64,000 nt of DNA from assembly GCA_963765105.1 (NCBI GenBank), contig CAVXUW010000004.1, forward strand, positions 682,001 to 746,000, in the 5' to 3' direction. The stretch's first letter is position 1. Each line of letters opens with the position of its first letter. The notes under the pieces are model-generated. The model made no database searches. It was not told the origin of the DNA and saw only the letters and a list, made by a program, of their open reading frames with translations. Shown here in pieces: positions 1 to 8,655 of this stretch. The stretch comes from CALMEC01 sp963765105. Its GTDB lineage: Bacteria; Actinomycetota; Thermoleophilia; Miltoncostaeales; Miltoncostaeaceae. Made by a program: the position numbers and the translations under genes.

Positions 1-1261
1 TGCTGGTTCCCGGTCCCGGAGCTCGCCGACGACGACTACATCCGCCGGATGGCCCAGATGGTCTCCGCCCAGCTTGATCCGTCCCTGAACGCCTACTTCG
101 AGTACAGCAACGAGGTATGGAACCCGACCTACTCGGCGTTCCACAGCACTCTGAGGTTGGCAAACGCCGAGGTGGCCGCGAACCCGGCAAGCCCGCTCGC
201 GTTCGACGGTTCCACCGACCAGTACCAGTGGCGACTGCGTTGGTACACGCGGCGCTCCATGCAGATCAGCGACATCGTGCGATCGGTCGTTGGCGACCGT
301 CAGATGATGACGCGGTTTCGCCCCGTCCTCCCGAGCCAGCTCGTCATCACCTACGACGACGACGTGTCCCTGGCGTTCATGGAGGGCTATTACAACAATC
401 CGCGCTACGTGACCCACCCCCGTCCGCCGTGGGACTACTTCTACGCCATCGGCGGTGCGACGTATGCGGGAGTTGATGCCGCGGACAACATCACCACCGT
501 CGACGGTGCGTTCGGGAAGGACTGGGACATCATCCCTGAGGGGCGTATGTCGACCGAAGTCGTCGAGGAGAAGCACCGGTCGATCAGCTACGGGGTTGCC
601 TACGCGTCGTACGAGGGCGGGCCGAGCCTGTGGGGCGACATCTCCGGTCGCAGAACCCGAACAACCCGTTCCACAATCCCTTGCGTGTCCAGATGCGGGT
701 CGATCCACGGTTCCAGGGCAAGGTCGCCGGACTCCATAACGCGTTTCTCGGGTCGGGTGGGGACCTTGAGATCTACTTGGCGCCCGCGTACGGCTATACC
801 AGCGCGTGGTCGATCCTGAACGACCTCGCCGACCAAAGCAACGCGGCGCGCAACTACGGTCTTCGCGCTGTCGACCAGGCCCAAACGACGACCCGGCCGA
901 CAGTGCTGCTCGGCACGCCGTTACCCGCAGCGCTTACGGCGGGAGCCGCGCCGGCCGACACCCTCGCTCCCGAGTTTGCGCAGGAAGCTGGACCACGTTC
1001 GGACGCGCTGACACGGACGCTCTTGCGTTTACGGTGCACTCGACGATGCCCCGCAGTTACACGGTGACGGCAACCGGCTCCACGATAACCGGCGCGACCG
1101 CCGAGGTCTTCGTGGATGGACAGTTCGCCGGGTTCATCGAGATGACTGCCGGCGGGACATCAAGCACCCCGCTCACAGTGCCACTGGCGCCCGGCTCCCA
1201 TTCACTTCGCGTCGAGGCCGGCGTCGGCGAGGCCCGCATCGAGCAGATCAGCGTCCGCTAG
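1..1261 (+). pseudogene. secreted carbohydrate-active-type protein, 5' truncated and frameshifted
   Basis: The reading frame is already open at base 1, so the N-terminus lies outside the window. Frame 1 runs to about 645 and includes the motif EYSNEVWN, which I associate with TIM-barrel-like, often secreted proteins of unknown activity in several environmental phyla. The protein then continues in frame 3 (NPNNPFHNPLRVQMRVDPRF onward, about 645-1000) and again in frame 2 (HSTMPRSYTVTATG to the stop at 1261). Both jumps are in the same direction and fit two single-base losses. The last 70 residues read like a beta-sandwich carbohydrate-binding or jelly-roll domain, rich in T, G, V and S. Function is not assignable. 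Either the gene is dead or the assembly has two indels; a programmed shift twice in one gene is unlikely. Confidence 0.55.
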
Positions 1262-1572
1262 GCCTGTCGCACGCTGACGGGTCACGTCGGTCATGAGAAA
1301 GCAGGCCGGGGCCCCGTGACACGAGACCCGTTTCGGCCAAAGGCGCGTCCCCCTGGTGACAGGGACTTAACCGTGAATTAGCGGCGATCACAGGGCTTGG
1401 GCCGTCGTTTTCGGAGCACACAGCGCGACAGAGACCGCCGATGAGCTGTCCATGTCCCATTAGGTTCCTGTCACCAGACGGGGACAGAGCAATCGCACGA
1501 AGGACGTCCGTCCGTCCGATGATGCTGTACACTAAACAGTAGGTCGTACACCAATCGCCCCGGAGGTCTCCC
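1262..1572. other. ino1 upstream intergenic region with spaced inverted repeat
   Basis: I see no gene in this 311-base stretch. It holds an 11-bp inverted repeat, CTGGTGACAGG at 1353-1363 and CCTGTCACCAG at 1467-1477, separated by 103 bases. Closer to ino1 is TGTAC...GTACA around 1526-1550, overlapping a possible -10 element TACACT at 1528-1533. No convincing -35 is visible. The region could be a structured leader or operator for ino1, or terminator debris from the preceding gene; the sequence alone does not decide. Confidence 0.35.
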
Positions 1573-2700
1573 GTGAAGGGTCCCGTCAACGTCGCCATCA
1601 TCGGCGTCGGAAACTGCGCATCATCGCTCGTGCAGGGAGTTCACTACTACCGCGACGCCAAGGACGACGAGTTCGTCCCCGGGTTGATGCACACCACCCT
1701 CGGTGGGTACCACATCAGCGATATCAACTTCACCGCGGCCATCGACATCGACGCCCGCAAGGTGGGACGTGACCTGTCCGAAGCGATCTACACCGAGCCG
1801 AACAACACCTACCGCTTCGCCGAGGTGCCGAAGAGCGGCGTCACGGTGCAGCGCGGCATGACCCACGACGGTCTCGGCAAGTACCTCAGTGAGGTCATCA
1901 CCAAAGCCCCCGGGCCTACGGCCGACATCGTTTCGCTCCTCAAGGACACCAACACCGATGTTGTGGTCAGCTACCTCCCAGTGGGCTCGGAGCAGGCGAC
2001 CAAGTGGTACGTCGAGCAGATCCTTCAGGCCGGTTGCGGATTCGTCAACTGCGTCCCGGTGTTCATCGGTCGCGAGGCCTACTGGCAGCGGCGTTTCGCC
2101 GAGGCCGGTGTCCCCGTCATTGGTGACGACATCAAGAGCCAGGTGGGCGCCACAATCGTTCACCGTACCCTCGCCCGTCTGATGCGTGAGCGCGGCGTCA
2201 AGATGCTGCACACCAGCCAGCTCAACTTTGGTGGCAACACCGACTTCCTCAACATGCTGGAGCGCGAGCGGCTCGCGTCGAAGAAGATCTCGAAGACCAA
2301 CGCCGTCACCTCGGTGCTCGGCCAGGAGATCGATGCGCGCGACATCCACATCGGCCCAAGTGACTACGTTCCGTGGCTCACCGACCGCAAGTGGGCGCAC
2401 ATCCGCCTCGAAGGTCAGGCCTTCGGCGACGTGCCGCTGACCATGGAACTCAAGCTCGAAGTGTGGGACTCGCCGAACTCGGCCGGCATTGTCATCGACG
2501 CCGTGCGCTGCGCCAAGCTCGCGATGGACCGCGGCGTGGCCGGCACCCTTGAGGGGCCCTCCTCGTACTTCATGAAGAGCCCCCCGGTTCAGCACCCGGA
2601 CGATGTGTGCCGCGAGCTGACCGACGCTTTTATCTCGGGAGAGTCGAACCGTGCCCTCACCGGCAACGACGCCGCGGACACCGTTCCCGCCAGCTCGTAG
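1573..2700 (+). CDS. ino1: myo-inositol-1-phosphate synthase, actinobacterial type
   Basis: Converts glucose 6-phosphate to 1L-myo-inositol 1-phosphate with a bound NAD, the first committed step towards inositol, phosphatidylinositol and, in many actinobacteria, mycothiol. The 375-residue product has the N-terminal Rossmann signature AIIGVGNCASSL at residues 5-16, the family block GDDIKSQVGATIVHRTLARL near residue 180 and the LNFGGNTDFLNM block near 215; these belong to the inositol/NAD site of this family. The length fits the short actinobacterial form. The start is GTG at 1573, chosen because GGAGG at 1562-1566 lies 6 bases upstream. It is followed by 51 bases and then a PimA-like glycosyltransferase gene, which suits a role in phosphoinositide or glycolipid synthesis, though that link is inferred. 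Confidence 0.95.
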   Translation: MKGPVNVAIIGVGNCASSLVQGVHYYRDAKDDEFVPGLMHTTLGGYHISDINFTAAIDIDARKVGRDLSEAIYTEPNNTYRFAEVPKSGVTVQRGMTHDGLGKYLSEVITKAPGPTADIVSLLKDTNTDVVVSYLPVGSEQATKWYVEQILQAGCGFVNCVPVFIGREAYWQRRFAEAGVPVIGDDIKSQVGATIVHRTLARLMRERGVKMLHTSQLNFGGNTDFLNMLERERLASKKISKTNAVTSVLGQEIDARDIHIGPSDYVPWLTDRKWAHIRLEGQAFGDVPLTMELKLEVWDSPNSAGIVIDAVRCAKLAMDRGVAGTLEGPSSYFMKSPPVQHPDDVCRELTDAFISGESNRALTGNDAADTVPASS

Positions 2701-2751
2701 AGCGACGTGCAAATCGGCGGGGTCCCGGCTGGTAGCGTCGGGAGCCCGCCG

Positions 2752-4572
2752 ATGAGCACACCGCTTTCCATCGCGCTCGTCTCGCCACACTCGTGGCCGG
2801 CCAGCGACGACATCACCTGGAGGATCGCCGCCGAAGGTTCGGCGCTTGCGCGGCGAGGGCACCGCGTCACGATTCTCGCCCCCGGAATCGGTGATGACCT
2901 CCTTGCCGATGGCCGTCAGCGTCTGGCGCGCCTTCGCGACGGCGACATCGATGCGGTCCTCCCTCCGCCCGGCGAACTTCTGGTCGTACCGCTCGGGCGG
3001 GCCCTGCCCGCCGGGCCGCGACGCAAGGTGGGCGGCCCACTTGATCTGGCGGCATCGCTCGAAGATGTTCTGTCGCTCGTCGCATTCGATGTTGTCCACG
3101 TCCACGAGCCGCTCGCCCCCAGCCCCGCCCTCGCCGCGCTCCGTCACACCGGCGGGGTTACCGCCGCCACGTTCTACCGTCCCGAGCAGCTCGCTGGGGT
3201 GGCCTTCGTGAGACCGCTGGTGGAGCGTGCCGTCGCACGCGTCGACACCTGGATCGCCGCCTCCGAGAGTGCCCGTCGCGCCGTGCGTGAATTGTTTGGC
3301 CGCGACTGCACAGTCGTCTCCCCCGGCGTCGACCCCGCGGCCTTTCCCCCGGTCGCCGAGCCGGTAGCGCCCCCGGCACTCACCATCGTCACCCGCGCTC
3401 CCGACCGGGCCGGCGTTCGCTTCGCGGTCTCCGTCCTACGCACCCTCGACCTCGAGCAGGTGGGGCCCATCACCATCCTGGGCCCACGCGAGGCCCCGTG
3501 GCGTACTCGGGCCGCCGTTCCCAAGGCTCTGCGTGAGCGTGTCACCGCCATCGCCGACACCGGCGCCGATGCACGCTCCGAGGCCTTCGGCCGTGGGGGC
3601 ATCGCGTTGTTCGTCTCGCCGGATGACTTGGCCGGCTCGGCAGTTACCGAAGCGATGGCCTGCGGGCTCGCGGTCCTTCTCCCACGGTCGGCCGAGACCG
3701 ACATGCTCGTGGAGCATGGCGCCGAAGGTTTGGTGCTTCGTTCCTACTCGGGCGACGCGTGGGCGCGTACCGTCACCGAGCTACTGGGCGACGAACCACT
3801 GCGACGCCGCTTGTCACGCGGCGCCACCGAGCGGGTGGCCCAGCGAACGTGGGACGTGGTGGCCGAGGAGCTTGACGCGCAGTACCGGGGAGTCCGGCAG
3901 GAGCTTCCCCTCGAGGCAACGCCGGTGGGTGGCCGTGTCATCGCCGACCTGCGTATCACCCCAAGCGGTGAGCTGACCCCACGCGACATCGTCGACAACT
4001 GCCGGGCCCGCGGCGTTGACGTTGCGGCAGTCATCGCAACCGGAACGATTGACGCCGCCGTGGAAGCTGAGCAGGCCGCACGCTCGCGCATGACCATCAT
4101 CGTGGGCCAGCAAATCCGCACAAGCGACGGTGAGATCGTCGGCCTGTTCCTGAAATCGACTGTTCCTGATGGCCAGGACCTCGAGACCACCGTTTCCGCG
4201 ATCCATGGCCAGGGGGGATTGGTCATGGTGCCGCACCCCGTGTGGGGCGAGCCGCCGTCGCACGATCTGTTGCGTCGTCACCGTAGCTCCGTGGACTGCT
4301 ACGAAACGCTCAGTGGACCCAGCCCGACGGGGCGTGCCGGCGCGGCGGTAGACGCCACCGTTCTGGCGCAACGCTTCGGATTGCTCGCAACCGCGGGAAG
4401 CGGCGCCACAACGGCCGAAGAGATCGGTGCCGCGCATCTCCGGATGCGTCCCTTCGCGTCCCCGCGCGAGTTCCTCGACAGCCTTGTCGATGGCGAACCG
4501 GTGCAGCGCCGCCGAGGCCTGCGTTCCAAGATGGCACGTGAAAGGCGTCATCCGGCAGAACCCGCGACCTGA
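2752..4572 (+). CDS. GT4 glycosyltransferase fused to a PHP-like domain
   Basis: A 606-residue protein. Residues 1 to about 390 are a GT-B fold glycosyltransferase of family GT4 (PimA-like): SWPASDDITWRI near the N-terminus, HVHEPLAPSPAL, WIAASESARRAV, VVSPGVDPAAFPP and a C-terminal block GIALFVSPDDLAGSAVTEAM holding the E used for nucleotide-sugar binding in this family. From about residue 393 a second domain resembles PHP phosphoesterases: ADLRITPSGELTPRDIV, GQQIRTSDGEIVGLFL and MVPHPVWGEP align with the PHP pattern DLHxHT, GxEIxxxxGxxLGLFL and xxxHP. The first histidine pair (HxH) is absent, so a normal trinuclear metal site is unlikely. The start at ATG 2752 is preferred over an in-frame GTG at 2707 because GGGAG at 2740-2744 lies 7 bases upstream. 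Acceptor and sugar are unknown. Confidence 0.75.
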   Translation: MSTPLSIALVSPHSWPASDDITWRIAAEGSALARRGHRVTILAPGIGDDLLADGRQRLARLRDGDIDAVLPPPGELLVVPLGRALPAGPRRKVGGPLDLAASLEDVLSLVAFDVVHVHEPLAPSPALAALRHTGGVTAATFYRPEQLAGVAFVRPLVERAVARVDTWIAASESARRAVRELFGRDCTVVSPGVDPAAFPPVAEPVAPPALTIVTRAPDRAGVRFAVSVLRTLDLEQVGPITILGPREAPWRTRAAVPKALRERVTAIADTGADARSEAFGRGGIALFVSPDDLAGSAVTEAMACGLAVLLPRSAETDMLVEHGAEGLVLRSYSGDAWARTVTELLGDEPLRRRLSRGATERVAQRTWDVVAEELDAQYRGVRQELPLEATPVGGRVIADLRITPSGELTPRDIVDNCRARGVDVAAVIATGTIDAAVEAEQAARSRMTIIVGQQIRTSDGEIVGLFLKSTVPDGQDLETTVSAIHGQGGLVMVPHPVWGEPPSHDLLRRHRSSVDCYETLSGPSPTGRAGAAVDATVLAQRFGLLATAGSGATTAEEIGAAHLRMRPFASPREFLDSLVDGEPVQRRRGLRSKMARERRHPAEPAT

Positions 4573-4621
4573 AACGCGTTGCAGCAGGGTTCGTCCCGGT
4601 GAAGTGCAATAGACGTCGCGA

Positions 4622-5293
4622 ATGACTCCGGAGACACCCGAAAACAGTCCCCCGCCCGCACGGCAGCGTCGCCGCCCCGCGGCGACCTCCCTCGGATCAC
4701 CCAGCGAGATTCACGACGCGTACCTCCGCCGGTCCATCGCGGAGATCGAGACGCTCAGCCGCGAGATCACCGCGTGTGTGCACTGCGCGCCCAAAGACGA
4801 GCTCCCTGTCCTCGCATCGGGCTCACCGCAGGCGGAGATCATGATGATCAAGTGGTCGGCCACGCTTGCCGAACGCCAGGAAGGTGTTGCGTTCTTCGGC
4901 CGGTCCGGGACCGCGATCTTGAAAAGCGTGCAACGCCTGGGCATTGACCCGATCACGATGTACGGCACCCTGGCCGTCAAATGCGGCCACTTGGATGAGG
5001 CCGACGCCGCCCGCCTGTGCCCGCCGTGGCTGAACCAAGAGATCGCGATCGTGATGCCCAAGCTCATCGTTCCGATGGGCGAACGCGCGCTGGACGCTCT
5101 CAACGCGCTGGACTACCCACTGGCGGAGCCGGTCACGGCCAACGTCGGCGTCCTTCAACGATGGACCCCAACCATCGACGTGCTCTACGTCCCGGACATC
5201 GACGAGTCACTGGACGAACAGAACGCGAAGCGCGCCTTCTGGGCCGCCTTCCGCTCCATCGGTGACTGGCACGAGGCCCAACCGCCCTACTAG
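4622..5293 (+). CDS. uracil-DNA glycosylase superfamily protein lacking catalytic motifs
   Basis: 223 residues. The fold signature is that of type 4/5 uracil-DNA glycosylases: a C-x2-C pair (CVHC, about residue 51), FFGRSG matching the FVGxxG loop, a third Cys in AVKCGH and a fourth in ARLCPPW, followed by PKLIVPMGERAL. These four cysteines match the 4Fe-4S ligands of type 4 enzymes. The catalytic GEAPG motif is replaced by IKWSATLAERQEG, and the usual C-terminal HPS motif is absent; instead there is PDIDESLDEQNAKRAFWAAF. I therefore infer an iron-sulphur protein with altered or lost glycosylase activity. It sits 49 bases after the glycosyltransferase and meets the next gene tail to tail, sharing its stop bases. 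No strong Shine-Dalgarno precedes ATG 4622, so the start is uncertain. Confidence 0.7.
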   Translation: MTPETPENSPPPARQRRRPAATSLGSPSEIHDAYLRRSIAEIETLSREITACVHCAPKDELPVLASGSPQAEIMMIKWSATLAERQEGVAFFGRSGTAILKSVQRLGIDPITMYGTLAVKCGHLDEADAARLCPPWLNQEIAIVMPKLIVPMGERALDALNALDYPLAEPVTANVGVLQRWTPTIDVLYVPDIDESLDEQNAKRAFWAAFRSIGDWHEAQPPY

Positions 5294-6705
5294 GCGGCGT
5301 CGTTATCCGGCGTTGCCGCGTCTGCGCTCTCCGGCACGCCAACCCAGACGAAGCGGGCAACCGCTTCAATGTGGGGGGTCTGCGGAAACATGTCAACCGG
5401 GCGCACCCACTCGAGTTTGTAGCCGCCGGCCACGAAGCGAGCGGCGTTGTCGGCGAAGGTGGCCGGGTGGCAGGAGATGTAGACGAGCACTGGGGGGGCC
5501 AGCTCGAGGATGCGGCGTACCGCCCCGCCGGAGAGGCCGGCACGGGGTGGGTCGACGATCACAACGTCCGGTTGTGGAAGGCGGTCGCGATTCTCGCGCA
5601 GCACGACCCGCACATCGCCGACGAAGGCGCGGTACTTGGTGAGGCCGTTTGCGGCGGCGTTGGCTTTGGCGTCGCGCACGGATTCCGCAACGATCTCGAT
5701 TGCCACGACCTCCCCCGCCTTGGGCGCCAGCACCAACCCCACGCTGCCCGCACCGGCGTAGAGGTCGTACAGCACCTCGTTGCCGGTGAGACCCGCTGCT
5801 TCGGCCGCACGCTCGTAGAGCTTTTCGGCCATGCGGGTGTTGGTTTGGAAGAACGCGCCGGCCGACAATCGCAGGGTCACTCCCTGCACCGTTTCCTCGA
5901 TGCTGTCTTGCCCCCAGACGGTTCGTGAGGGCAAGCCGCCCGTCACCTCGGACACGCCGTCGTTGATCGAATGCACGAGGCCGACCAGCTCGGGGTGCGC
6001 ATCACGAAGTCGCGGAGCGAGGAGATCCACCACGTCATCCGCCCCCGGGGCGGTGACGACGCTCACAAGCGCCTGGTTGGTGTTGATGCCGACGCGCACG
6101 ACGACGTGGCGGAGCACGCCCACCTGTTTGCGCTGGTCGTACGGGGCGACGCCTTCGTCGAGCGCCCAGGCACGAACCGATTCACGCAGGGCATTGCCGA
6201 GCGGGGTCGCCAACAGACACTCCGAGACGTTGATGACGCTGTCCCACCGGCCGCGTTCATGGAAGCCGAGGTACAGCTCCCCGTCGACTCCCGGCACCGC
6301 GGAATACTCCATCTTGTTGCGGTAACCGAAGGGCTCGATTGCTGCGTCCGGCTCCAACACGGTGATGTCGGTGAGGTGACCGATGCGGGCGAGATGCTCG
6401 ATGATCTGTTCGCGCTTGGCGGCGAGCGCCGTCAGGTGATCGATGTGTTGCAGGCGACACCCGCCGCAACGCGGCACGTACGGGCACGGTGGGGCAATAC
6501 GCGCGGGGCCCGGTTCGAGGACCTCCACCAGCCGCGCCTCGGCAAACCGCCGCCGCGCCTTGCGGATACGCACACGGGCCCGGTCCCCCGGGGCCGTGTC
6601 GTCGCAGAACACGACGAATCCGTCGGCGCGGGCAACGCCCTGTCCGCCAAAGGCCAGGTCGTGGACCTGGACCTCAATCTCATCATCGCGTTTCGGCCGG
6701 TCCAT
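5290..6705 (-). CDS. 23S rRNA (uracil-5-)-methyltransferase family protein (TRAM + SAM methyltransferase)
   Basis: A 471-residue RumA/RlmD-TrmA family enzyme that methylates C5 of a uridine in 23S rRNA or tRNA using S-adenosylmethionine. An N-terminal TRAM domain covers about residues 5-62. It is followed by the iron-sulphur motif CPYVPRCGGC with a later cysteine in NVSECLLA. The Rossmann methyltransferase domain shows LYDLYAGAGSVGL, IVDPPRAGL and the nucleophile motif YISCHPATF. The ATG at 6705 begins directly before the TRAM domain; an upstream in-frame extension to 6789 would overlap the divergent gene and adds no domain. The exact target nucleotide cannot be read from the sequence. It is divergent from the FakA-FakB fusion gene with 83 bases between them. 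Confidence 0.88.
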   Translation of the reverse strand: MDRPKRDDEIEVQVHDLAFGGQGVARADGFVVFCDDTAPGDRARVRIRKARRRFAEARLVEVLEPGPARIAPPCPYVPRCGGCRLQHIDHLTALAAKREQIIEHLARIGHLTDITVLEPDAAIEPFGYRNKMEYSAVPGVDGELYLGFHERGRWDSVINVSECLLATPLGNALRESVRAWALDEGVAPYDQRKQVGVLRHVVVRVGINTNQALVSVVTAPGADDVVDLLAPRLRDAHPELVGLVHSINDGVSEVTGGLPSRTVWGQDSIEETVQGVTLRLSAGAFFQTNTRMAEKLYERAAEAAGLTGNEVLYDLYAGAGSVGLVLAPKAGEVVAIEIVAESVRDAKANAAANGLTKYRAFVGDVRVVLRENRDRLPQPDVVIVDPPRAGLSGGAVRRILELAPPVLVYISCHPATFADNAARFVAGGYKLEWVRPVDMFPQTPHIEAVARFVWVGVPESADAATPDNDAA

Positions 6706-6788
6706 GAGGGCGGCATCATAGGGTGCGGACCCGACCGAGGACTGGCGCGACCATTTTGGTGGCCGCACCGGTCTGCGATGCTGCCGCA

Positions 6789-8651
6789 ATGACGAATCCG
6801 GACACGCCCCCGACGGCAGACACGCACCTGGCGGCGGTCATTGCCACGGCCCGGACGGTGCTCGAACAGCGCGTCCGCGAGATCAACGACCTCAACGTGT
6901 ACCCGGTCGCCGACGGCGATACCGGGACGAACATGTTGCTCACGGTCCAAGCCATTGAACGGGCCGCCGCGGGTTTGGCGGGCACGTCGACGGCCGACCG
7001 CTGCGAAGCACTGGCACGGGCCGCCCTCCGCGGGGCCCGCGGCAACAGCGGGATGATTCTGTCGCAGATGGTGCGTGGCGCCGCCGATGTCATCGCCGAT
7101 GCACCCCTCATCGACGGACCCACCATTGCCGAGGCGCTACGCAATGCCTCAGACACGGCCTACGACGCAGTGCCCAACCCGGTTGAGGGCACTATGTTGA
7201 CCGTCATCCGGGGCCTGGCCGATGGCGCCGAGTCTGCCGACAGCGGCACGGTTGAAGCGGTCCTCACCGCCTCCCTCATTCAGGGCAAGATCACGCTTGA
7301 GGCGACCATCGACATGCTGCCGGAGCTCAAGGAGGCCGGGGTGGTCGACTCGGGCGCCTACGGCGTGCTCTCGATCGTGGAAGGGTTGGCCGCCGGGATT
7401 GCGGGCCACGACGTGGGGCCGTCCATTGAGATCAGCGCCCCCGCAGTCATCGAGACCGAGCACGAACCGTCGCAGTTTCGCTTCTGCACGTCGTTCGTCC
7501 TCGAAGACGCCACCATCGAACTCGACGAGCTCCAAACCCAGCTCACGGCCTTGGGCGACAGCCTGTTGGTGATGGGCGATCGCCGCCAGGCCAAGATCCA
7601 CGTACATACCGACGAGCCACAGCAGGCTATCGGCCGTGCCGAGGCCGTGGGCGTGGTCTCCGACGTCAACGTTGATGACATGCACCGCCAAGAGGAAGCG
7701 CGCCTTGCGCGGGTGGCCCGACGCGCCCGCGACGAGCACGCACGCACCACAGGCTCACTCGATCGCTCCACTCCGCTCGATGCCACCCGCACCGCGATCG
7801 TCACTGACTCGGCCTCCGACCTCCCGACAGAATTGCTGACCGACAACATGTTCGTCGTGCCGATCTCAGTCACGTTCGGCACCGAATCGTTTCTGCCCGG
7901 CGTCGACCTCGAGCTGGAGGAGTTCTACGCCCGCCTCACGGCCGGAACGGATCTCCCCACCACTGCGGCGCCGTCCATGGGCGAGTTCGCCGAGACCTAC
8001 GCCGCCGCCCTTGAGCGCTTCGAGTCGGTGATCGTGCTTAACGTCAACCGCAAGATGTCGGCCACGGTTGAGGTCGGTCGGCGGGCCGCCCTGGAAGTCG
8101 ACCCCGACCGCATCACCGTCATCGAAACCGAGTCAGTGTCGTTTCAGTTGGGTCTTTTGGTCCGCCGCATCCAAGCCCGGCTCGAGCGCGGCACAACCCT
8201 GGGCGAGGTGGAGGACTTCGTCGACACGTTTCGCCGAACCAAGACCTGCCTGTTCAGCCTCGATACACTCGAATTCCTTCGCCGCGGAGGACGAATCGGC
8301 CGGGCGAAGGCACTGGTCGGCAACCTCCTGAACTTGCGGCCCATCCTGGAGATCTCCGAAGGCGAGATCGTTCCGGTGCAGCGGGTGCGCGGCGCCGACA
8401 AGGTGCTTCCGGCGATGCGTGATCTGCTGGATGAACGTACCGATCCCGATCGTGCGCTGCGGGTGGTGCTGGCCCACTCACGCTCCGCAGACGCCCTCCC
8501 GCAATTGGAGGCTGCTGTGCTCGAGTCGCGACCGAAGGCGATCATCGACATGGCGATGGAGATCGGACCCACCGTAGGAACGCATGTTGGCCCCGGCGCC
8601 ATCGCCTTCGGCTTTTTCCACGACCCGATGGACGAGGAGAGCGAGCGCTAG
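6789..8651 (+). CDS. DAK2-FakA/DegV (FakA-FakB) fusion, probable fatty-acid kinase
   Basis: A 620-residue protein joining the two halves of the bacterial fatty-acid kinase. Residues 1-200 are the DAK2 nucleotide-binding domain, with NVYPVADGDTGTNM carrying the Mg-binding aspartates and RGARGNSGMILSQ. Residues about 215-320 match the FakA middle domain (FRFCTSFVLED, GDSLLVMGD, KIHVHTDEP). From about 335 a DegV/FakB lipid-binding domain follows: IVTDSASDLP, FLRRGGRIGRAKALVGNLLN and RPILEISEGEIVPVQRVRG. In the split system FakA phosphorylates a fatty acid held by FakB; here both are on one chain and the usual FakA C-terminal domain is missing. ATG 6789 is chosen over an upstream GTG at 6723 since the DAK2 domain starts soon after. 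Cytoplasmic; the fatty-acid role is inferred from the families. Confidence 0.82.
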   Translation: MTNPDTPPTADTHLAAVIATARTVLEQRVREINDLNVYPVADGDTGTNMLLTVQAIERAAAGLAGTSTADRCEALARAALRGARGNSGMILSQMVRGAADVIADAPLIDGPTIAEALRNASDTAYDAVPNPVEGTMLTVIRGLADGAESADSGTVEAVLTASLIQGKITLEATIDMLPELKEAGVVDSGAYGVLSIVEGLAAGIAGHDVGPSIEISAPAVIETEHEPSQFRFCTSFVLEDATIELDELQTQLTALGDSLLVMGDRRQAKIHVHTDEPQQAIGRAEAVGVVSDVNVDDMHRQEEARLARVARRARDEHARTTGSLDRSTPLDATRTAIVTDSASDLPTELLTDNMFVVPISVTFGTESFLPGVDLELEEFYARLTAGTDLPTTAAPSMGEFAETYAAALERFESVIVLNVNRKMSATVEVGRRAALEVDPDRITVIETESVSFQLGLLVRRIQARLERGTTLGEVEDFVDTFRRTKTCLFSLDTLEFLRRGGRIGRAKALVGNLLNLRPILEISEGEIVPVQRVRGADKVLPAMRDLLDERTDPDRALRVVLAHSRSADALPQLEAAVLESRPKAIIDMAMEIGPTVGTHVGPGAIAFGFFHDPMDEESER

Positions 8652-8655
8652 CTCC

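Noticed and set aside
1262..1572. ydaO-type c-di-AMP riboswitch in front of ino1
   Set aside because: GGTGACAG recalls part of the consensus, but the other conserved blocks are missing and ino1 is not a usual target. The same idea was rejected for 9376-9545.
1621..3147. Long open frame (508 codons) on the minus strand opposite ino1 and the glycosyltransferase
   Set aside because: It is a shadow of two well-supported plus-strand genes in high-GC DNA and its translation has no domain.
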